Source of the DNA: DASSFG01 sp035547915 | GTDB lineage: Bacteria; Planctomycetota; Planctomycetia; Pirellulales; JAICIG01 | NCBI GenBank assembly: GCA_035547915.1 | Contig: DASZTS010000090.1 | Coordinates: 62,001-126,000 of the forward strand | Length of the DNA: 64,000 bases | Direction of reading: 5' to 3' | Part shown: positions 25,378-36,361 of the stretch, in pieces | How positions within the stretch are numbered: position 1 is the first letter of the stretch | Layout: each line of letters starts with the position of its first letter | Notes under the pieces: generated by a model | Seen by the model: the letters and a program-made list of their open reading frames with translations, nothing else | Database searches by the model: none | Told to the model about the DNA's origin: nothing | Made by a program: the position numbers and the translations under genes

Positions 25378-25626
25378 ATGATCCGATGGTTTCGCCCCGA
25401 CGAGAACGCCGACTCACAGAGGCGTTCACCGCTTGGGTGGCCTGCAGCGCTTTTCGCGCTCCTGCTGATATCCGCGGCTGGCTACTGTCTGTGGCAAGCG
25501 TTTTCGCTTTCGCCGCCTGGCGGTTGCGGCATGCCGGTTGCCATGGCCGTCGTTGCTGCCTTTTTTCTCTACGCCGTCGCCGTCGGGGCGCTTGGTCTCG
25601 ACATGCTCATCCGCTCGCTGCGTTGA
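25378..25626 (+). CDS. Small two-helix membrane protein (82 aa)
   Basis: The 82-residue frame begins MIRWFRPDENADSQRRSPLG and holds two hydrophobic helices (WPAALFALLLISAAGYCLWQ and PVAMAVVAAFFLYAVAVGAL), ending LDMLIRSLR. A hydrophilic basic/acidic head, clean helices and codon use like its neighbours make it a plausible real gene. Its family is not recognised. Confidence 0.55.
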   Translation: MIRWFRPDENADSQRRSPLGWPAALFALLLISAAGYCLWQAFSLSPPGGCGMPVAMAVVAAFFLYAVAVGALGLDMLIRSLR

Positions 25627-26025
25627 AGATGCGCCCTCGTCGATTCGCCCTGCGCGAAGCCGCGTGACCTGAAGTTCTATTTCCAGCGGTGGCCGGGCAG
25701 TGGACATGCTGCTTGACGAAGGGAAGCCATGGCGCGGCGAACAGTGCGCTTGGCGATGCAGCATATTGCCGCCCGAACATGCCATAGCGGCCATCATCGT
25801 GCAGACGCGCGAATCTCGGTGTCCAAGAGTGCGTGCTGGCAATGGCTTGGCTCTTGAGGGATCATGAACAGAGGCTCGCGGCCGGGCAGGGGAGAGCCGC
25901 GCTTGACGGCCGACATTGTGCTGCATCCGGCGGAGCGGCTTAGAATGGTCGTCGGCATAGCTGCCGATTCATTCGGCGGAAGCCAGATGACGTACGATCC
26001 TCATTAACGCGCGCGGGAGACGGCC
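25627..26025. other. Intergenic region without a supported gene
   Basis: No frame here shows family motifs or credible protein character. The only structure noticed is the diverged inverted copy of the 21-bp repeat at 25781-25798. The last 100 bases should hold the promoter of the P450 gene. Confidence 0.4.
25781..25798 (-). repeat. Dispersed repeat, diverged inverted copy 3
   Basis: The reverse complement reads GATGATGGCCGCTATGGC, matching 15 of 18 bases of the copies at 20819 and 21487. Confidence 0.35.
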
Positions 26026-27408
26026 ATGGCCAAGGCGCCAGGAATCACGCACAACATTCCGTTGCCGTACGGCGCATGGGGCGCCTTCTTGCGCGACCCC
26101 TTGGGTTTCCAGACCATGGCGAGGGAACGGTACGGCGATGTCTTTCGTTTTCGTATCGGGCCGGTGCTGCTCCACTTCTTGTATCGCCCGCAGGATGTTC
26201 AGCGAGTATTGCACGAGAATCAGAAGAACTATCTGCGCGGCTGGCATTTTCGATTGCTGCGAAAACTGTTTGGCCAGAACCTGACTACGTCGGAAGGTGA
26301 GTTTTGGCTCCGCCAGCGGCGGTTGGCACAGCCCGCGTTTCATCGGCAAAAGCTCGCGGAGTACTCCACCGTGATGGTCGATGTCGCCGGCCAACTCGCC
26401 GAGCGGTGGCAGACGATCGCGACGGAGGAACGACCGCTCGACGCTCGAGACGAGATGTCACGCGTCAGCCTGGCTATCCTGAGCCGGACGCTTTTCAGCC
26501 GGGACATGAGCCATGAGGCCGATGCGCTCGGCAAGACGTTTTTGGTGCTGGGGCAATACTTCGAGCACGTCTTCCAACACCCGATCACTTCCCCACCGCC
26601 TTGGGTGCCCACCCCGACGAATCGCCGCTTCAACCGAGCTGTGGCGACCATCAACCGCGTCGTGATGGACATCGTCCGGGAGCGGCTGGGCGGAAAGAGC
26701 GACCAGGGTGACTTGCTGGCGATGCTCATCAACGCCCGCGACGACGAAACGGGCGAACGCATGACCGACGAGCAACTCCGCAGCGAGGTTTTGAATTTCC
26801 TGTTGGCGGGCCACGAGTCGACGGCCACGGTGCTGACCTGGACATGGTACCTGCTCGGCTCGCATCCGAGCATTCAGACGCGCGTTCGCGAAGAACTGGC
26901 GGCGGTGGTCGGTGATCGCCCCCCCACGGTGGCCGACGCGGCGCAGTTGCGCCTCACGCGCGCGGTGATCCAGGAATCGATGCGGCTGTACCCGCCGATC
27001 TGGCTCACTCCACGATCCACCGTCGCCGACGACGAAGTTGCCGGTTACCGCATTCCCAAGCGATCGACCGTGATCTTGTGCCCGTACATCACGCATCGCC
27101 ATCCGGAGTTCTGGGACGCGCCGGAAGCCTTCGATCCCGATCGGTTCACAGACGAGCGGGTAGCCAGCCGCCCGAAGGGCGCGTACTTTCCGTTTCTCAG
27201 CGGCCTGCACCAGTGCATCGGGAATGAGTTCGCCCTGTTGGAAATGCAGCTCGTCGTCGCCCGGGTGTTGCAACAGTTCGACATCGGATTGTTACCCGGC
27301 CAGGCGATCAAACCGGCCGCATCGCTGGGACTCTGGCCGGACGGACCCGTGCGGCTTGTCATCACAAACCTGCGGCGAAGCAACCAAACGCAGCTTATGG
27401 CACAATAG
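26026..27408 (+). CDS. Cytochrome P450
   Basis: A 460-residue soluble P450. The I-helix oxygen-activation motif is AGHEST (residues 261-266), the K-helix ExxR is E317-SM-R320 in QESMRLYPPIW, the PERF-like region is FDPDRFTDE, and the haem loop is FLSGLHQCIGNEFAL with the thiolate ligand Cys397. The family uses two electrons from a redox partner to hydroxylate substrates such as fatty acids or terpenoids. No ferredoxin or reductase gene is adjacent. There is no membrane anchor, as usual for bacterial P450s. The substrate cannot be read from sequence. Confidence 0.95.
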   Translation: MAKAPGITHNIPLPYGAWGAFLRDPLGFQTMARERYGDVFRFRIGPVLLHFLYRPQDVQRVLHENQKNYLRGWHFRLLRKLFGQNLTTSEGEFWLRQRRLAQPAFHRQKLAEYSTVMVDVAGQLAERWQTIATEERPLDARDEMSRVSLAILSRTLFSRDMSHEADALGKTFLVLGQYFEHVFQHPITSPPPWVPTPTNRRFNRAVATINRVVMDIVRERLGGKSDQGDLLAMLINARDDETGERMTDEQLRSEVLNFLLAGHESTATVLTWTWYLLGSHPSIQTRVREELAAVVGDRPPTVADAAQLRLTRAVIQESMRLYPPIWLTPRSTVADDEVAGYRIPKRSTVILCPYITHRHPEFWDAPEAFDPDRFTDERVASRPKGAYFPFLSGLHQCIGNEFALLEMQLVVARVLQQFDIGLLPGQAIKPAASLGLWPDGPVRLVITNLRRSNQTQLMAQ

Positions 27409-28350
27409 TTATTGCCGAACGGGCGCCTCGGTGGGTGCTTGGGTCAACAGCAAGGTAGCGCCCATCTGCGGGCCGCCATGTCGTGCCTCGCCGCCGTGAA
27501 GCACCAGGCCGTTCAACGTGGCGTCCCAGGCGAGCGGAGCGCATTGGTGTCGCGGATGTAAGGGTTTCACTTCGGCGGTGTGCCAGCCATCGGGCTCCCG
27601 GACGAGAAGGCCGCGCTGGGCGCCCAAACCCTCGAGCATCAACAATCGCGAGGCCACGAAGTGGTATCCGACGCCGTGGTCGTCGCGACAATCGGTGTCG
27701 AACGGCAGTTGTGTCCACCTGCGGTCGCGGAACAACCACGTGTCATCGAACTGCCAAGCGCCGTGGCCGTCTGCCGAGCCGCCGTGCAAGATGCAGCCTT
27801 TGAGGGAAAGATCGTACGCGAACGCGGCGTAGCGTCGCGCGGGCGGTGCATCACCGTCGATACGCCGCCACTTGCTGCCGTCGAACAACCAGGTGTCGTC
27901 GAGCGATCGATCCCCTTGGGCGATGCCGCCGAACGGCACAACGACGCCCTCCTCCTCATCGAAGGCCAGCGAATGCCCGCAACGCGGCGCGGGGCGAGAC
28001 ACGAACCAACCGCGGCGCGGCTGATGCCAGCGACGGTTCGCGTACAGCCATGTGTCGCCCAGCATGGACCAATTGGAAGCCTGGCCACCGAACAAGACGC
28101 AACATCCGCGGTGCGAGTCGTAGACCATGCCGCCGCGGTGTCGCGCGGGCGGGAGCGGTGAACCATCGATCCGGTGCCAGCCGCCTTCGTCGAGTTCCCA
28201 GGTATCGCTGCACAGTTCACCGCGCTCCCAGACGATCCCACCGACGAGCACGGTGGCCATCGCCTGCCGGTCGTGGGCAAAACCGTGCCGGCTGCGCGGT
28301 CCCGGCCCATCGTCGCCCGCGGCGATCACGGTCCATTGAAATCCGGCCAT
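27409..28350 (-). CDS. Kelch-type beta-propeller protein
   Basis: A 313-residue protein starting MAGFQWTVIAAGDDGPGPRS. It consists of about five to six kelch-like repeats: FAHDRQAMATVLVGG, SDTWELDEGGWHRIDG, MVYDSHRGCCVLFGGQASNW, DTWLYANRRWHQ, AYDLSLKGCILHGGSADGHG and DTWLFRDRRWTQL. Each repeat ends in the W-x-(R/Q)-hydrophobic pattern and contains the double glycine. There is no signal peptide or catalytic motif; kelch propellers mostly mediate binding. The start overlaps the end of the upstream frameshifted gene by 25 bp, so the two belong to one transcript. Confidence 0.8.
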   Translation of the reverse strand: MAGFQWTVIAAGDDGPGPRSRHGFAHDRQAMATVLVGGIVWERGELCSDTWELDEGGWHRIDGSPLPPARHRGGMVYDSHRGCCVLFGGQASNWSMLGDTWLYANRRWHQPRRGWFVSRPAPRCGHSLAFDEEEGVVVPFGGIAQGDRSLDDTWLFDGSKWRRIDGDAPPARRYAAFAYDLSLKGCILHGGSADGHGAWQFDDTWLFRDRRWTQLPFDTDCRDDHGVGYHFVASRLLMLEGLGAQRGLLVREPDGWHTAEVKPLHPRHQCAPLAWDATLNGLVLHGGEARHGGPQMGATLLLTQAPTEAPVRQ

Positions 28351-28890
28351 TCGATCATGTCCCCATCGTCGTTCCAACTCGGCAACCGCTGCCGGGCACC
28401 CTCGTCGGCGGAATAGACCATGATCGCACGAGCGACTTCCTTGAGCGAGGCCGTGAACGCGACCTCCTCAAACTCGATATTGTCCAAAACCCACTCCGGT
28501 AGTCCGTCTGCGCTCGACGGGCGGAAGAACGAGGCGAAGATCGTCAATCTGCGCTGCATCGGGGGGGCCCGACACCTGCGCATCGCGAACCGTTGCCCAC
28601 GATGTATAGAGAAGCTGCTGTTTGAAACCCTGTAGCGACACGATCGACCACGCCACGCGCAGCAGTGCGAAACCCTGGCCGAAGCCGGGCACCTCCGGCA
28701 AACCAGCCACGATGCAGATGCGAACGAAGGTCGTATCGGGCTCCGAGAGACGAGGTCGCATGGTGAACAACACAGCCAAGGCGACTCCGCATACCACCGC
28801 GATGATGAAGGGCACATGGTGGCCGTGCAGCTCGAACGCTGGCCGATCGTCCGTTGTGCCGGGGGATTGATAAGGGTTCTCACTCGACAT
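28326..28890 (-). pseudogene. NPYQSP-type membrane protein with a frameshift at a 7-C run
   Basis: The gene opens MSSENPYQSPGTTDDRPAFE, the planctomycete NPYxSP head, followed by one membrane helix (HVPFIIAVVCGVALAVLFTM). It reads on to ATVRDAQVSGPP, then meets seven C residues (coding strand; 28561-28567 as G). Skipping one C continues in the frame MQRRLTIFASFFRPSSADGL, EFEEVAFTASLKEVARAIMV and a tidy end IEWPDFNGP at 28326. Unskipped, the frame ends at 28468 with a tail lacking protein character. The gene is either broken in this strain, a homopolymer sequencing error, or read by slippage. Together the two parts would give a protein of about 187 residues. Confidence 0.65.
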
Positions 28891-28944
28891 GTTTTCTTGG
28901 TGGCCGTGGTGGTGTTTTGGAAGGCGCGTTGAAGCCAGACGTTT

Positions 28945-29394
28945 TCACGCTTTCATAAAACGCTGCTTCACCTCGGGTCGGTTCAACAGGAAGATCGCCC
29001 AGATCCCGAAGGGGATTCCGAGCAGCAAACAAGGTGAACAAACCGGAATAACGGCCAAGATGGCCGCCAGGTACGCGCTGCGGTAGCTCTTCTGCCGGAT
29101 CATCGAGATGGCACCAACGGCGATGCCCAGATTCATCATCAGCCACGACGTCAGCGAGACGACGCTGCCGAACAACTGACCAACTCCTTCCGGCGTAGAC
29201 GGGTCGACGGCGAGCATTAGGTCAATCTGGCGCGGAAGCGACACGAGAATGAAAAACACAAACAACAACGAGAGCGTCAACAGGAAGATGCCCGGGATCA
29301 GCAACGGATTCGCTGATGAGTCGGAATCGGGTTGCGGAGCAGGTGACGCATAAGGATTCGTATTCGGCAGCTCGGCAAAGGGGTTGTTACTCAT
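28945..29394 (-). CDS. NPYASP-type membrane protein of unknown function
   Basis: A 149-residue protein beginning MSNNPFAELPNTNPYASPAP, a proline/asparagine-rich cytoplasmic head with the NPYxSP motif, followed by three to four hydrophobic segments (PLLIPGIFLLTLSLLFVFFI, SLTSWLMMNLGIAVGAISMI, SAYLAAILAVIPVCSPCLLL, GIPFGIWAIFLL) and the end LNRPEVKQRFMKA. That last motif (W.L..L.RP.V...F) is common to many planctomycete small membrane proteins. It sits upstream of the frameshifted NPYQSP gene in the same direction and diverges from the DnaJ-like/LRR gene. The function is unknown. Confidence 0.75.
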   Translation of the reverse strand: MSNNPFAELPNTNPYASPAPQPDSDSSANPLLIPGIFLLTLSLLFVFFILVSLPRQIDLMLAVDPSTPEGVGQLFGSVVSLTSWLMMNLGIAVGAISMIRQKSYRSAYLAAILAVIPVCSPCLLLGIPFGIWAIFLLNRPEVKQRFMKA

Positions 29395-29439
29395 GCTGGT
29401 CGACCTCACGCGGACAGCAGATGTTGATTACTTACTGGG

Positions 29440-29451
29440 ACCCGATCGGGT
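29440..29451. promoter_or_regulatory. 12-bp palindrome in a divergent promoter region
   Basis: ACCCGATCGGGT is a perfect palindrome between the divergent NPYASP gene and the DnaJ-like/LRR gene. It could be an operator, but no regulator is next to it. Confidence 0.25.
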
Positions 29452-29579
29452 TGGCCACCAGTCATGCATCCCCCGTACGTCTCGATTGTAAAGCGCCGGC
29501 TCGCCCGCGACATCGACCGCTGGCACCCGAACCGCGTCGAACGTAGACTGCGTCACGAGAGGACACAACGACACCGGGT

Positions 29580-32195
29580 ATGTCGATGGCCGGCAGCTTC
29601 GACGTCTATCACAAATGGTTGGGCATCCCGCCCGACGAACAGCCACCGCACCATTATCGCTTGCTCGGTGTGAGGTTGTTCGAAGACGACAAGGGTGTGA
29701 TCAAAGCAGCCGTTGTGCGCCAATCGGCATTTGTGCGCTCTTTCCAAATCGGCCAGTATGCCCAGCAAGCGAATCAGTTGCTGAACGAGTTGGCGGCCGC
29801 ACAAGCGTGCCTGTTTAATCCTCAAAAGAAGCGACAGTATGACTCGGAGCTGCGCCAGAGGCTGAGCTCGGCTAGCTCCGTCCCCGCTCGGGCGGCACCT
29901 GCGGCTCAAGCGCCTGCGAGACCCGCAGCGCAACAGCAACCAACGATTCCAGCCCCGGCGTTCACCGTCTCACCGCCACCTCCGCCGCGTGCGGTTGTGC
30001 AGCGATCGGCTAAGCCGCAGAGCCTTCGCTCGCAGCGGAAGCCGCCACCACGCAACCTACGTTGGCGGCTAACGGCAGCGATCGGTGGCAGCCTCGCCGT
30101 GGCGATTGTGTTGCTGATGTTCTGGATCGCGCGTTCCTCCGTCAACTCGGTTGGCGAATCGGAGAATGTGGCGGAAGCCGTGAGTCGTCCCGCCGAGGTC
30201 GATGGAACGGAAATAGAAACCTCGGCCGGCCCAGTCGTGCCACCGGCGACTCAAACGTCGCAACCACCCGCGAGCGTCCCGCCACCGACCGTTTCGGAGA
30301 GTCCCGCGGCCGCCCCCGACGCGATGGCCTCACCCTCTGCCAAGGACCCCGCCGCGGCCGATCTGTCTTCCGAAAACACTCCGGCCAGGTCGCCCGATGA
30401 AGGGCTCGCACCGAATGCCGTCGACTTGCTCTCGCTGGTCGATTTGAATCGCGACTCGATCTTTGGTGGCTGGCAGCGCGCCGGGCGAGAACTTGTAAGT
30501 ATGGGCGGCTTCCGCAGAAACTTGCTTGCCCTGCCGTATGTGCCACCACCCTCCTATCGACTCGACGTGGTCGTTTCGAACGACCTTCCCGAGCGTGCGG
30601 ACCTGATCATCGGGTTTGGCATGGAAGGAATTCCGGCGTCGGCTGTAGTCGAGCAATACGACAGATCGAACGTTTGCTGGAGCGGCTTCGAGGTGTCCAA
30701 GGGACGTCAAATCAAAGACAGCCGCACGGGTACCTTTGGCCGTCTGATGACCACACAAAAGCCGGCGAGACTGACCGTGATTGTCGAACCGCATCGCGCT
30801 ACGATCACCTGCGACGATCGTCTCCTGGCGGAATTCACCGGCGATGCGAGGCGTCTGGGCAGGGCTTGGGGCGGTAAACATCTGCTTGCCTTGGGCGCGC
30901 TTCATGGTCCGCTTCGATTTCACAAGATCGTTCTGACACCACTCCTAACTGCGGAACCTGAGCAAGTTGCTGATTCTGTTCAGCCCTTGTCGCCATCCCA
31001 GGAGCCAGAACCGCCGCCCGCATCGCCTTCGAAACCGACGAAGACGAACAGGCGACCCTCGTCAAAGAATATGACCAATGAGCGTCACATCACGCCGGAA
31101 CTGACGAGAGCGATCGAGTCCATGGGCGGCAAAGTAGTGTCGAATGCTTGGGACCCGAGGATGAAGCTTTACGCCATCCACCTCAAAGATAGTTCACTCT
31201 CTGACGATAACATCGAGGTTATCAACGATCTCGCGGACGTACATGAGCTTCATTTGTCGGGCACTGCGATTACCGATGCCGGGCTTGCGAAACTCAAGGC
31301 ACCCGTTCGCCTGACATTGCTCGACGTGAGTCGAACCGACGTCGCCGATGCTGTAGCCGCCTTTATCGCCCCGTGTGGAAAGCTCCAGCGACTGAACGTG
31401 GCTAATACGCTTGTCGGCGATCGCACGATCGCGCTTCTCGAGAGTTGCCCGGACCTCGACTTCGTGGATTTGAGCCGTTGCGAGGTCACCGACGCCGGCC
31501 TACCAGCACTTGCTAAACATTCAAAACTCAAGTACCTCAACTTGAATTCGCTGCACATTTCCGACGTCGGCATCTTGTCATTGGTCTCAATGCCAAGCAT
31601 GGATTTCCTGAATTTGCTAAACACTGATATAACTGACGATGGCTTGTCATCGCTGGCAGACATGCCGCAGCTTAGCCAGCTCAATCTCTCTCAGACGAGG
31701 GTTTCTGGGCACGGGCTCAGCCATTTGTCGCCGTCCTCGCGACTGCGAAACATCTGGATATCTTACGCAGCGGTCGATAGCGAAGGCCTGGCCGCTTTGT
31801 CGCGTCTCCGAAATCTCGAACGGGTCGGTCTCGAAGGTTGCCAGGCGGACGGCGCCGCGTTGAGGGAACTCGCCAAGCTGCAAAACCTTAGAATCCTATC
31901 GATTTCGGAGACCAACGTAGACGATTCGGTGTTGGAAGCCCTCTCGGCACTGCCAAAGCTTGAGAATCTAAACGTCTCGCACACGAGAATCACGGATCAT
32001 GGGTTGGCACACTTGCAGCGTATCGCGACCTTGACCCATCTGGATTTGGACGGCGACGCGGTAACCGACGGCGGTCTGATGCAACTTGCCGGGTTGAGGA
32101 ATCTGAAATCGGTGGGCCTCGATTTTTGCACCAACATCACGGACCAAGGAAAGGCTCGACTCCGCCAATCCCTCCCGCAAACAAGAATCCCGTAG
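29580..32195 (+). CDS. DnaJ-like / transmembrane / leucine-rich repeat protein
   Basis: An 871-residue protein. Residues 1-95 form the planctomycete J-domain-like head: FDVYHKWLGIPPDEQPPHHY, RLLGVRLFEDDKGVIKAAVV, LLNELAAAQACLFNPQKKRQ then YD. A proline/alanine-rich linker leads to one membrane helix near residues 163-182 (LTAAIGGSLAVAIVLLMFWI). Residues about 285-455 look like a jelly-roll of the DUF1080 type (RLTVIVEPHRATITCDDRLL, FHKIVLTPLL). From about residue 500 to the end run at least ten leucine-rich repeats (HELHLSGTAITDAGLAKLKA, LKYLNLNSLHISDVGILSLV, LTHLDLDGDAVTDGGLMQLA). The J-like head would be cytoplasmic, with the repeats outside. The HPD tripeptide is absent (PPHHYRLLG instead), so Hsp70 stimulation is doubtful. 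Confidence 0.85.
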   Translation: MSMAGSFDVYHKWLGIPPDEQPPHHYRLLGVRLFEDDKGVIKAAVVRQSAFVRSFQIGQYAQQANQLLNELAAAQACLFNPQKKRQYDSELRQRLSSASSVPARAAPAAQAPARPAAQQQPTIPAPAFTVSPPPPPRAVVQRSAKPQSLRSQRKPPPRNLRWRLTAAIGGSLAVAIVLLMFWIARSSVNSVGESENVAEAVSRPAEVDGTEIETSAGPVVPPATQTSQPPASVPPPTVSESPAAAPDAMASPSAKDPAAADLSSENTPARSPDEGLAPNAVDLLSLVDLNRDSIFGGWQRAGRELVSMGGFRRNLLALPYVPPPSYRLDVVVSNDLPERADLIIGFGMEGIPASAVVEQYDRSNVCWSGFEVSKGRQIKDSRTGTFGRLMTTQKPARLTVIVEPHRATITCDDRLLAEFTGDARRLGRAWGGKHLLALGALHGPLRFHKIVLTPLLTAEPEQVADSVQPLSPSQEPEPPPASPSKPTKTNRRPSSKNMTNERHITPELTRAIESMGGKVVSNAWDPRMKLYAIHLKDSSLSDDNIEVINDLADVHELHLSGTAITDAGLAKLKAPVRLTLLDVSRTDVADAVAAFIAPCGKLQRLNVANTLVGDRTIALLESCPDLDFVDLSRCEVTDAGLPALAKHSKLKYLNLNSLHISDVGILSLVSMPSMDFLNLLNTDITDDGLSSLADMPQLSQLNLSQTRVSGHGLSHLSPSSRLRNIWISYAAVDSEGLAALSRLRNLERVGLEGCQADGAALRELAKLQNLRILSISETNVDDSVLEALSALPKLENLNVSHTRITDHGLAHLQRIATLTHLDLDGDAVTDGGLMQLAGLRNLKSVGLDFCTNITDQGKARLRQSLPQTRIP

Positions 32196-32451
32196 GCGAA
32201 ACTACGAAATCGGCTTCTCCGCACGATCTTTCATCCTTCGGCCGTCGCAACGCGTGCGGAACTCGTCCCAGTGCAACTGCCGTGAGACGGCGCAGTCACA
32301 CCGGCGGATTGTTGGCGCCACGTCCGGGCCTTGCGCTCGGCGCGCGGTGATTGACTGGCCGAAGACGTCCCGTTGCTGCATCCTCGCCCGACGGAGCTTG
32401 CCTCGGTCGAGCGGATGGCCCCACCATCGCCGTGCGGCAAGGCCGGACCGA

Positions 32452-34722
<2,271 letters not shown>

Positions 34723-34779
34723 GACACTCTCCTTTATCTTTGGGCGCCGATCGTCTCTGCGTGGTCCGAACCACTTTTA

Positions 34780-34801
34780 GCTTAGCTCGACAAGGCTAAG
34801 C
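34780..34801. promoter_or_regulatory. Inverted repeat upstream of glnN
   Basis: GCTTAGC and GCTAAGC form a perfect 7-bp stem around an 8-base loop, 58 bp upstream of the glnN start. It may be a regulator site or a leader hairpin. No GlnR or NtrC consensus was recognised. Confidence 0.3.
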
Positions 34802-35055
34802 AAGCTCGCCACATAAGCAAGCAGCGCGCCGCGACGGCCAGACATTCGGCATTGCGCCGATTTAGGACCGTTAGAATAGCGAATTGGGGTGCCGAAGTCG
34901 CTGAGACACGGCATTTTTCGTAAATGACGAGCTTTTGTGTCGGGCGACGTCCCAGTGACCGTCGGACCCAGCGTCTGCACCGCTGCCCCAGAATTAAGCA
35001 GTCGACGCCCTCAATCACAGCCGAGCAAGACGGCGAAAAGCTCGCGCGCTTGCAA

Positions 35056-35220
35056 TTACCTCGACGCGTGAACTGGGAAGTCGGTGTATCCCTTCGCCCC
35101 GGTGGACGATTGCCAATCGGCCATCGGCGCCGCTTCGGCAAGAGGCCAATCGTTCCGAAAGCGCTCCACGAGATCGGGGTTGCTGATGAAGGGTCGCCCG
35201 AAGGCGATCAGGTCGGCGTG
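35056..35220 (-). pseudogene. C-terminal remnant of an Old Yellow Enzyme family alkene reductase
   Basis: The minus strand reads ADLIAFGRPFISNPDLVERF, RNDWPLAEAAPMADWQSSTG and AKGYTDFPVHASR to a TAA at 35056. AFGRPFI.NPDLVERF and a GYTD(F/Y)P tail are the end of NemA/OYE-type flavin oxidoreductases. Upstream the match stops within a few codons (a different frame carries a few more OYE-like residues), so the barrel is missing. Confidence 0.7.
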
Positions 35221-35325
35221 GTCTGCGCGAGCACTTCCTTGTCGACGATCCTGCAAAACCCCGCACCGAAATATATACCTATGTACAGATAAAAATTGCC
35301 GATCGCGGCTTCCTTCTCGGAAAGT

Positions 35326-35340
35326 AAAAGCTAGGCTTTT
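35326..35340. promoter_or_regulatory. Inverted repeat upstream of the SnoaL-like gene
   Basis: AAAAGC-TAG-GCTTTT is a perfect short palindrome 47 bp before the ATG of the SnoaL-like gene, in locally AT-rich DNA. It may be an operator or part of the promoter. Confidence 0.35.
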
Positions 35341-35386
35341 CTGCGTGAACGCGCAAGTAACCGTGTTTGACAAGGATGAGGGAGTC

Positions 35387-35908
35387 ATGGAATCTTTAAG
35401 CCAGAGCTACCTTACGCCCGGTGCAGGGGCTGAAATCTCGATACAACCGGCACCGGCCGCGCGCCCTGATTCGATCAACGAGCGAAACAAGGAAGTTGCG
35501 AGGCGCATCTGGCGAGAGCTGGTTAACGGGGAATGCCTCGAAAACCTGCACGAACTGGTCAGCGATGACTTCGTGGACCATGCACCCTTGCCGGGAACGA
35601 CTAACGACGTTAACGGCTTACTCCAACGTCTGCACGTCTTGCATTCGGCTTTCCCCGATTTCCGGTCCACCATTGCCCACATCGTCGCCGAGAACGACAA
35701 AGTTGTCGCGTTCGTCGAATCGAGCGGCACCCATCGCAGCTCTTTTGCGGGACTTCCCCCTACGGGTAGACATTTTACGATACAGGAAGCACAGGTCCTC
35801 AGAATCAAAGACGGTAAGATGGTTGAGCATTGGCAGGTCGCCGATCTCTTCGGGATGCTCAAACAACTCGGGCTTGTCGGTTCTGATTTTCCGCAAGGCG
35901 CCTCTTGA
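35387..35908 (+). CDS. SnoaL-like polyketide cyclase / NTF2-fold protein
   Basis: A 173-residue protein. After about 35 N-terminal residues the family pattern begins: NKEVARRIWRELVNGECLEN, LHELVSDDFVDHAPLPGTTN, HSAFPDFRSTIAHIVAENDK, VVAFVESSGTHRSSFAGLPP, TGRHFTIQEAQVLRIKDGKM and VEHWQVADLFGMLKQLGL. This is the SnoaL-like predicted ester cyclase family, which has an NTF2-like cone fold. I chose ATG 35387, which is preceded by GAGGGAG; the open frame extends to 35084 through the OYE remnant and is not used. The substrate is unknown. Confidence 0.85.
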   Translation: MESLSQSYLTPGAGAEISIQPAPAARPDSINERNKEVARRIWRELVNGECLENLHELVSDDFVDHAPLPGTTNDVNGLLQRLHVLHSAFPDFRSTIAHIVAENDKVVAFVESSGTHRSSFAGLPPTGRHFTIQEAQVLRIKDGKMVEHWQVADLFGMLKQLGLVGSDFPQGAS

Positions 35909-36016
35909 AATCGGGAACGGCCGAATGACGGCTGCGACGCCAATCACGGCCGGGCGCCGTCGAGCGCCCAGACTAAGAACACGCCCGCCCGAGGGCTCGG
36001 CCCCGATCCCGATGCA

Positions 36017-36235
36017 CTAGGACTGGTTGCATGGGAGCTGTTCGACGCCGTGCCGAAACCAGGCGACGTCATCGTGCTCGCCTACTGGCGCGATCACGCG
36101 GCCGCGGAGGCCTTATCCGTGGCGACGTTGCCCGAAGGCGCGCGATCGCGACGCATCCGCATCGTACGCGATTACGGCATGTTCGATCGCCGCGAGTCGC
36201 CCCCATACTATCCCGATGCCCAGCGCCCATCCTGA
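36017..36235 (+). pseudogene. Probable remnant of an antibiotic-biosynthesis-monooxygenase-like protein
   Basis: The frame reads LGLVAWELFDAVPKPGDVIV, LAYWRDHAAAEALSV, then RIRIVRDYGMFDRRESPPYY to a stop. A W(E/R)S...KPG....L.(F/Y)WRD..A core and a RDYGMFDR(R/E)EAP tail occur in ABM-fold proteins, but the central histidine-containing stretch is missing. It is probably an internally deleted relic; a small unrelated protein cannot be excluded. The rest of 35909-36361 shows nothing else. Confidence 0.4.
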
Positions 36236-36361
36236 CCAAAGGCTAACTTCCGGCTAACGATCGAACCCTTAAGCCGGAAACGTTCCTATCGCCGGGGCAG
36301 CCCCGGGACTTGACCCGACCATCGCTGTGGCCCAGAATCCGATTCTCGATATCGGACATCA

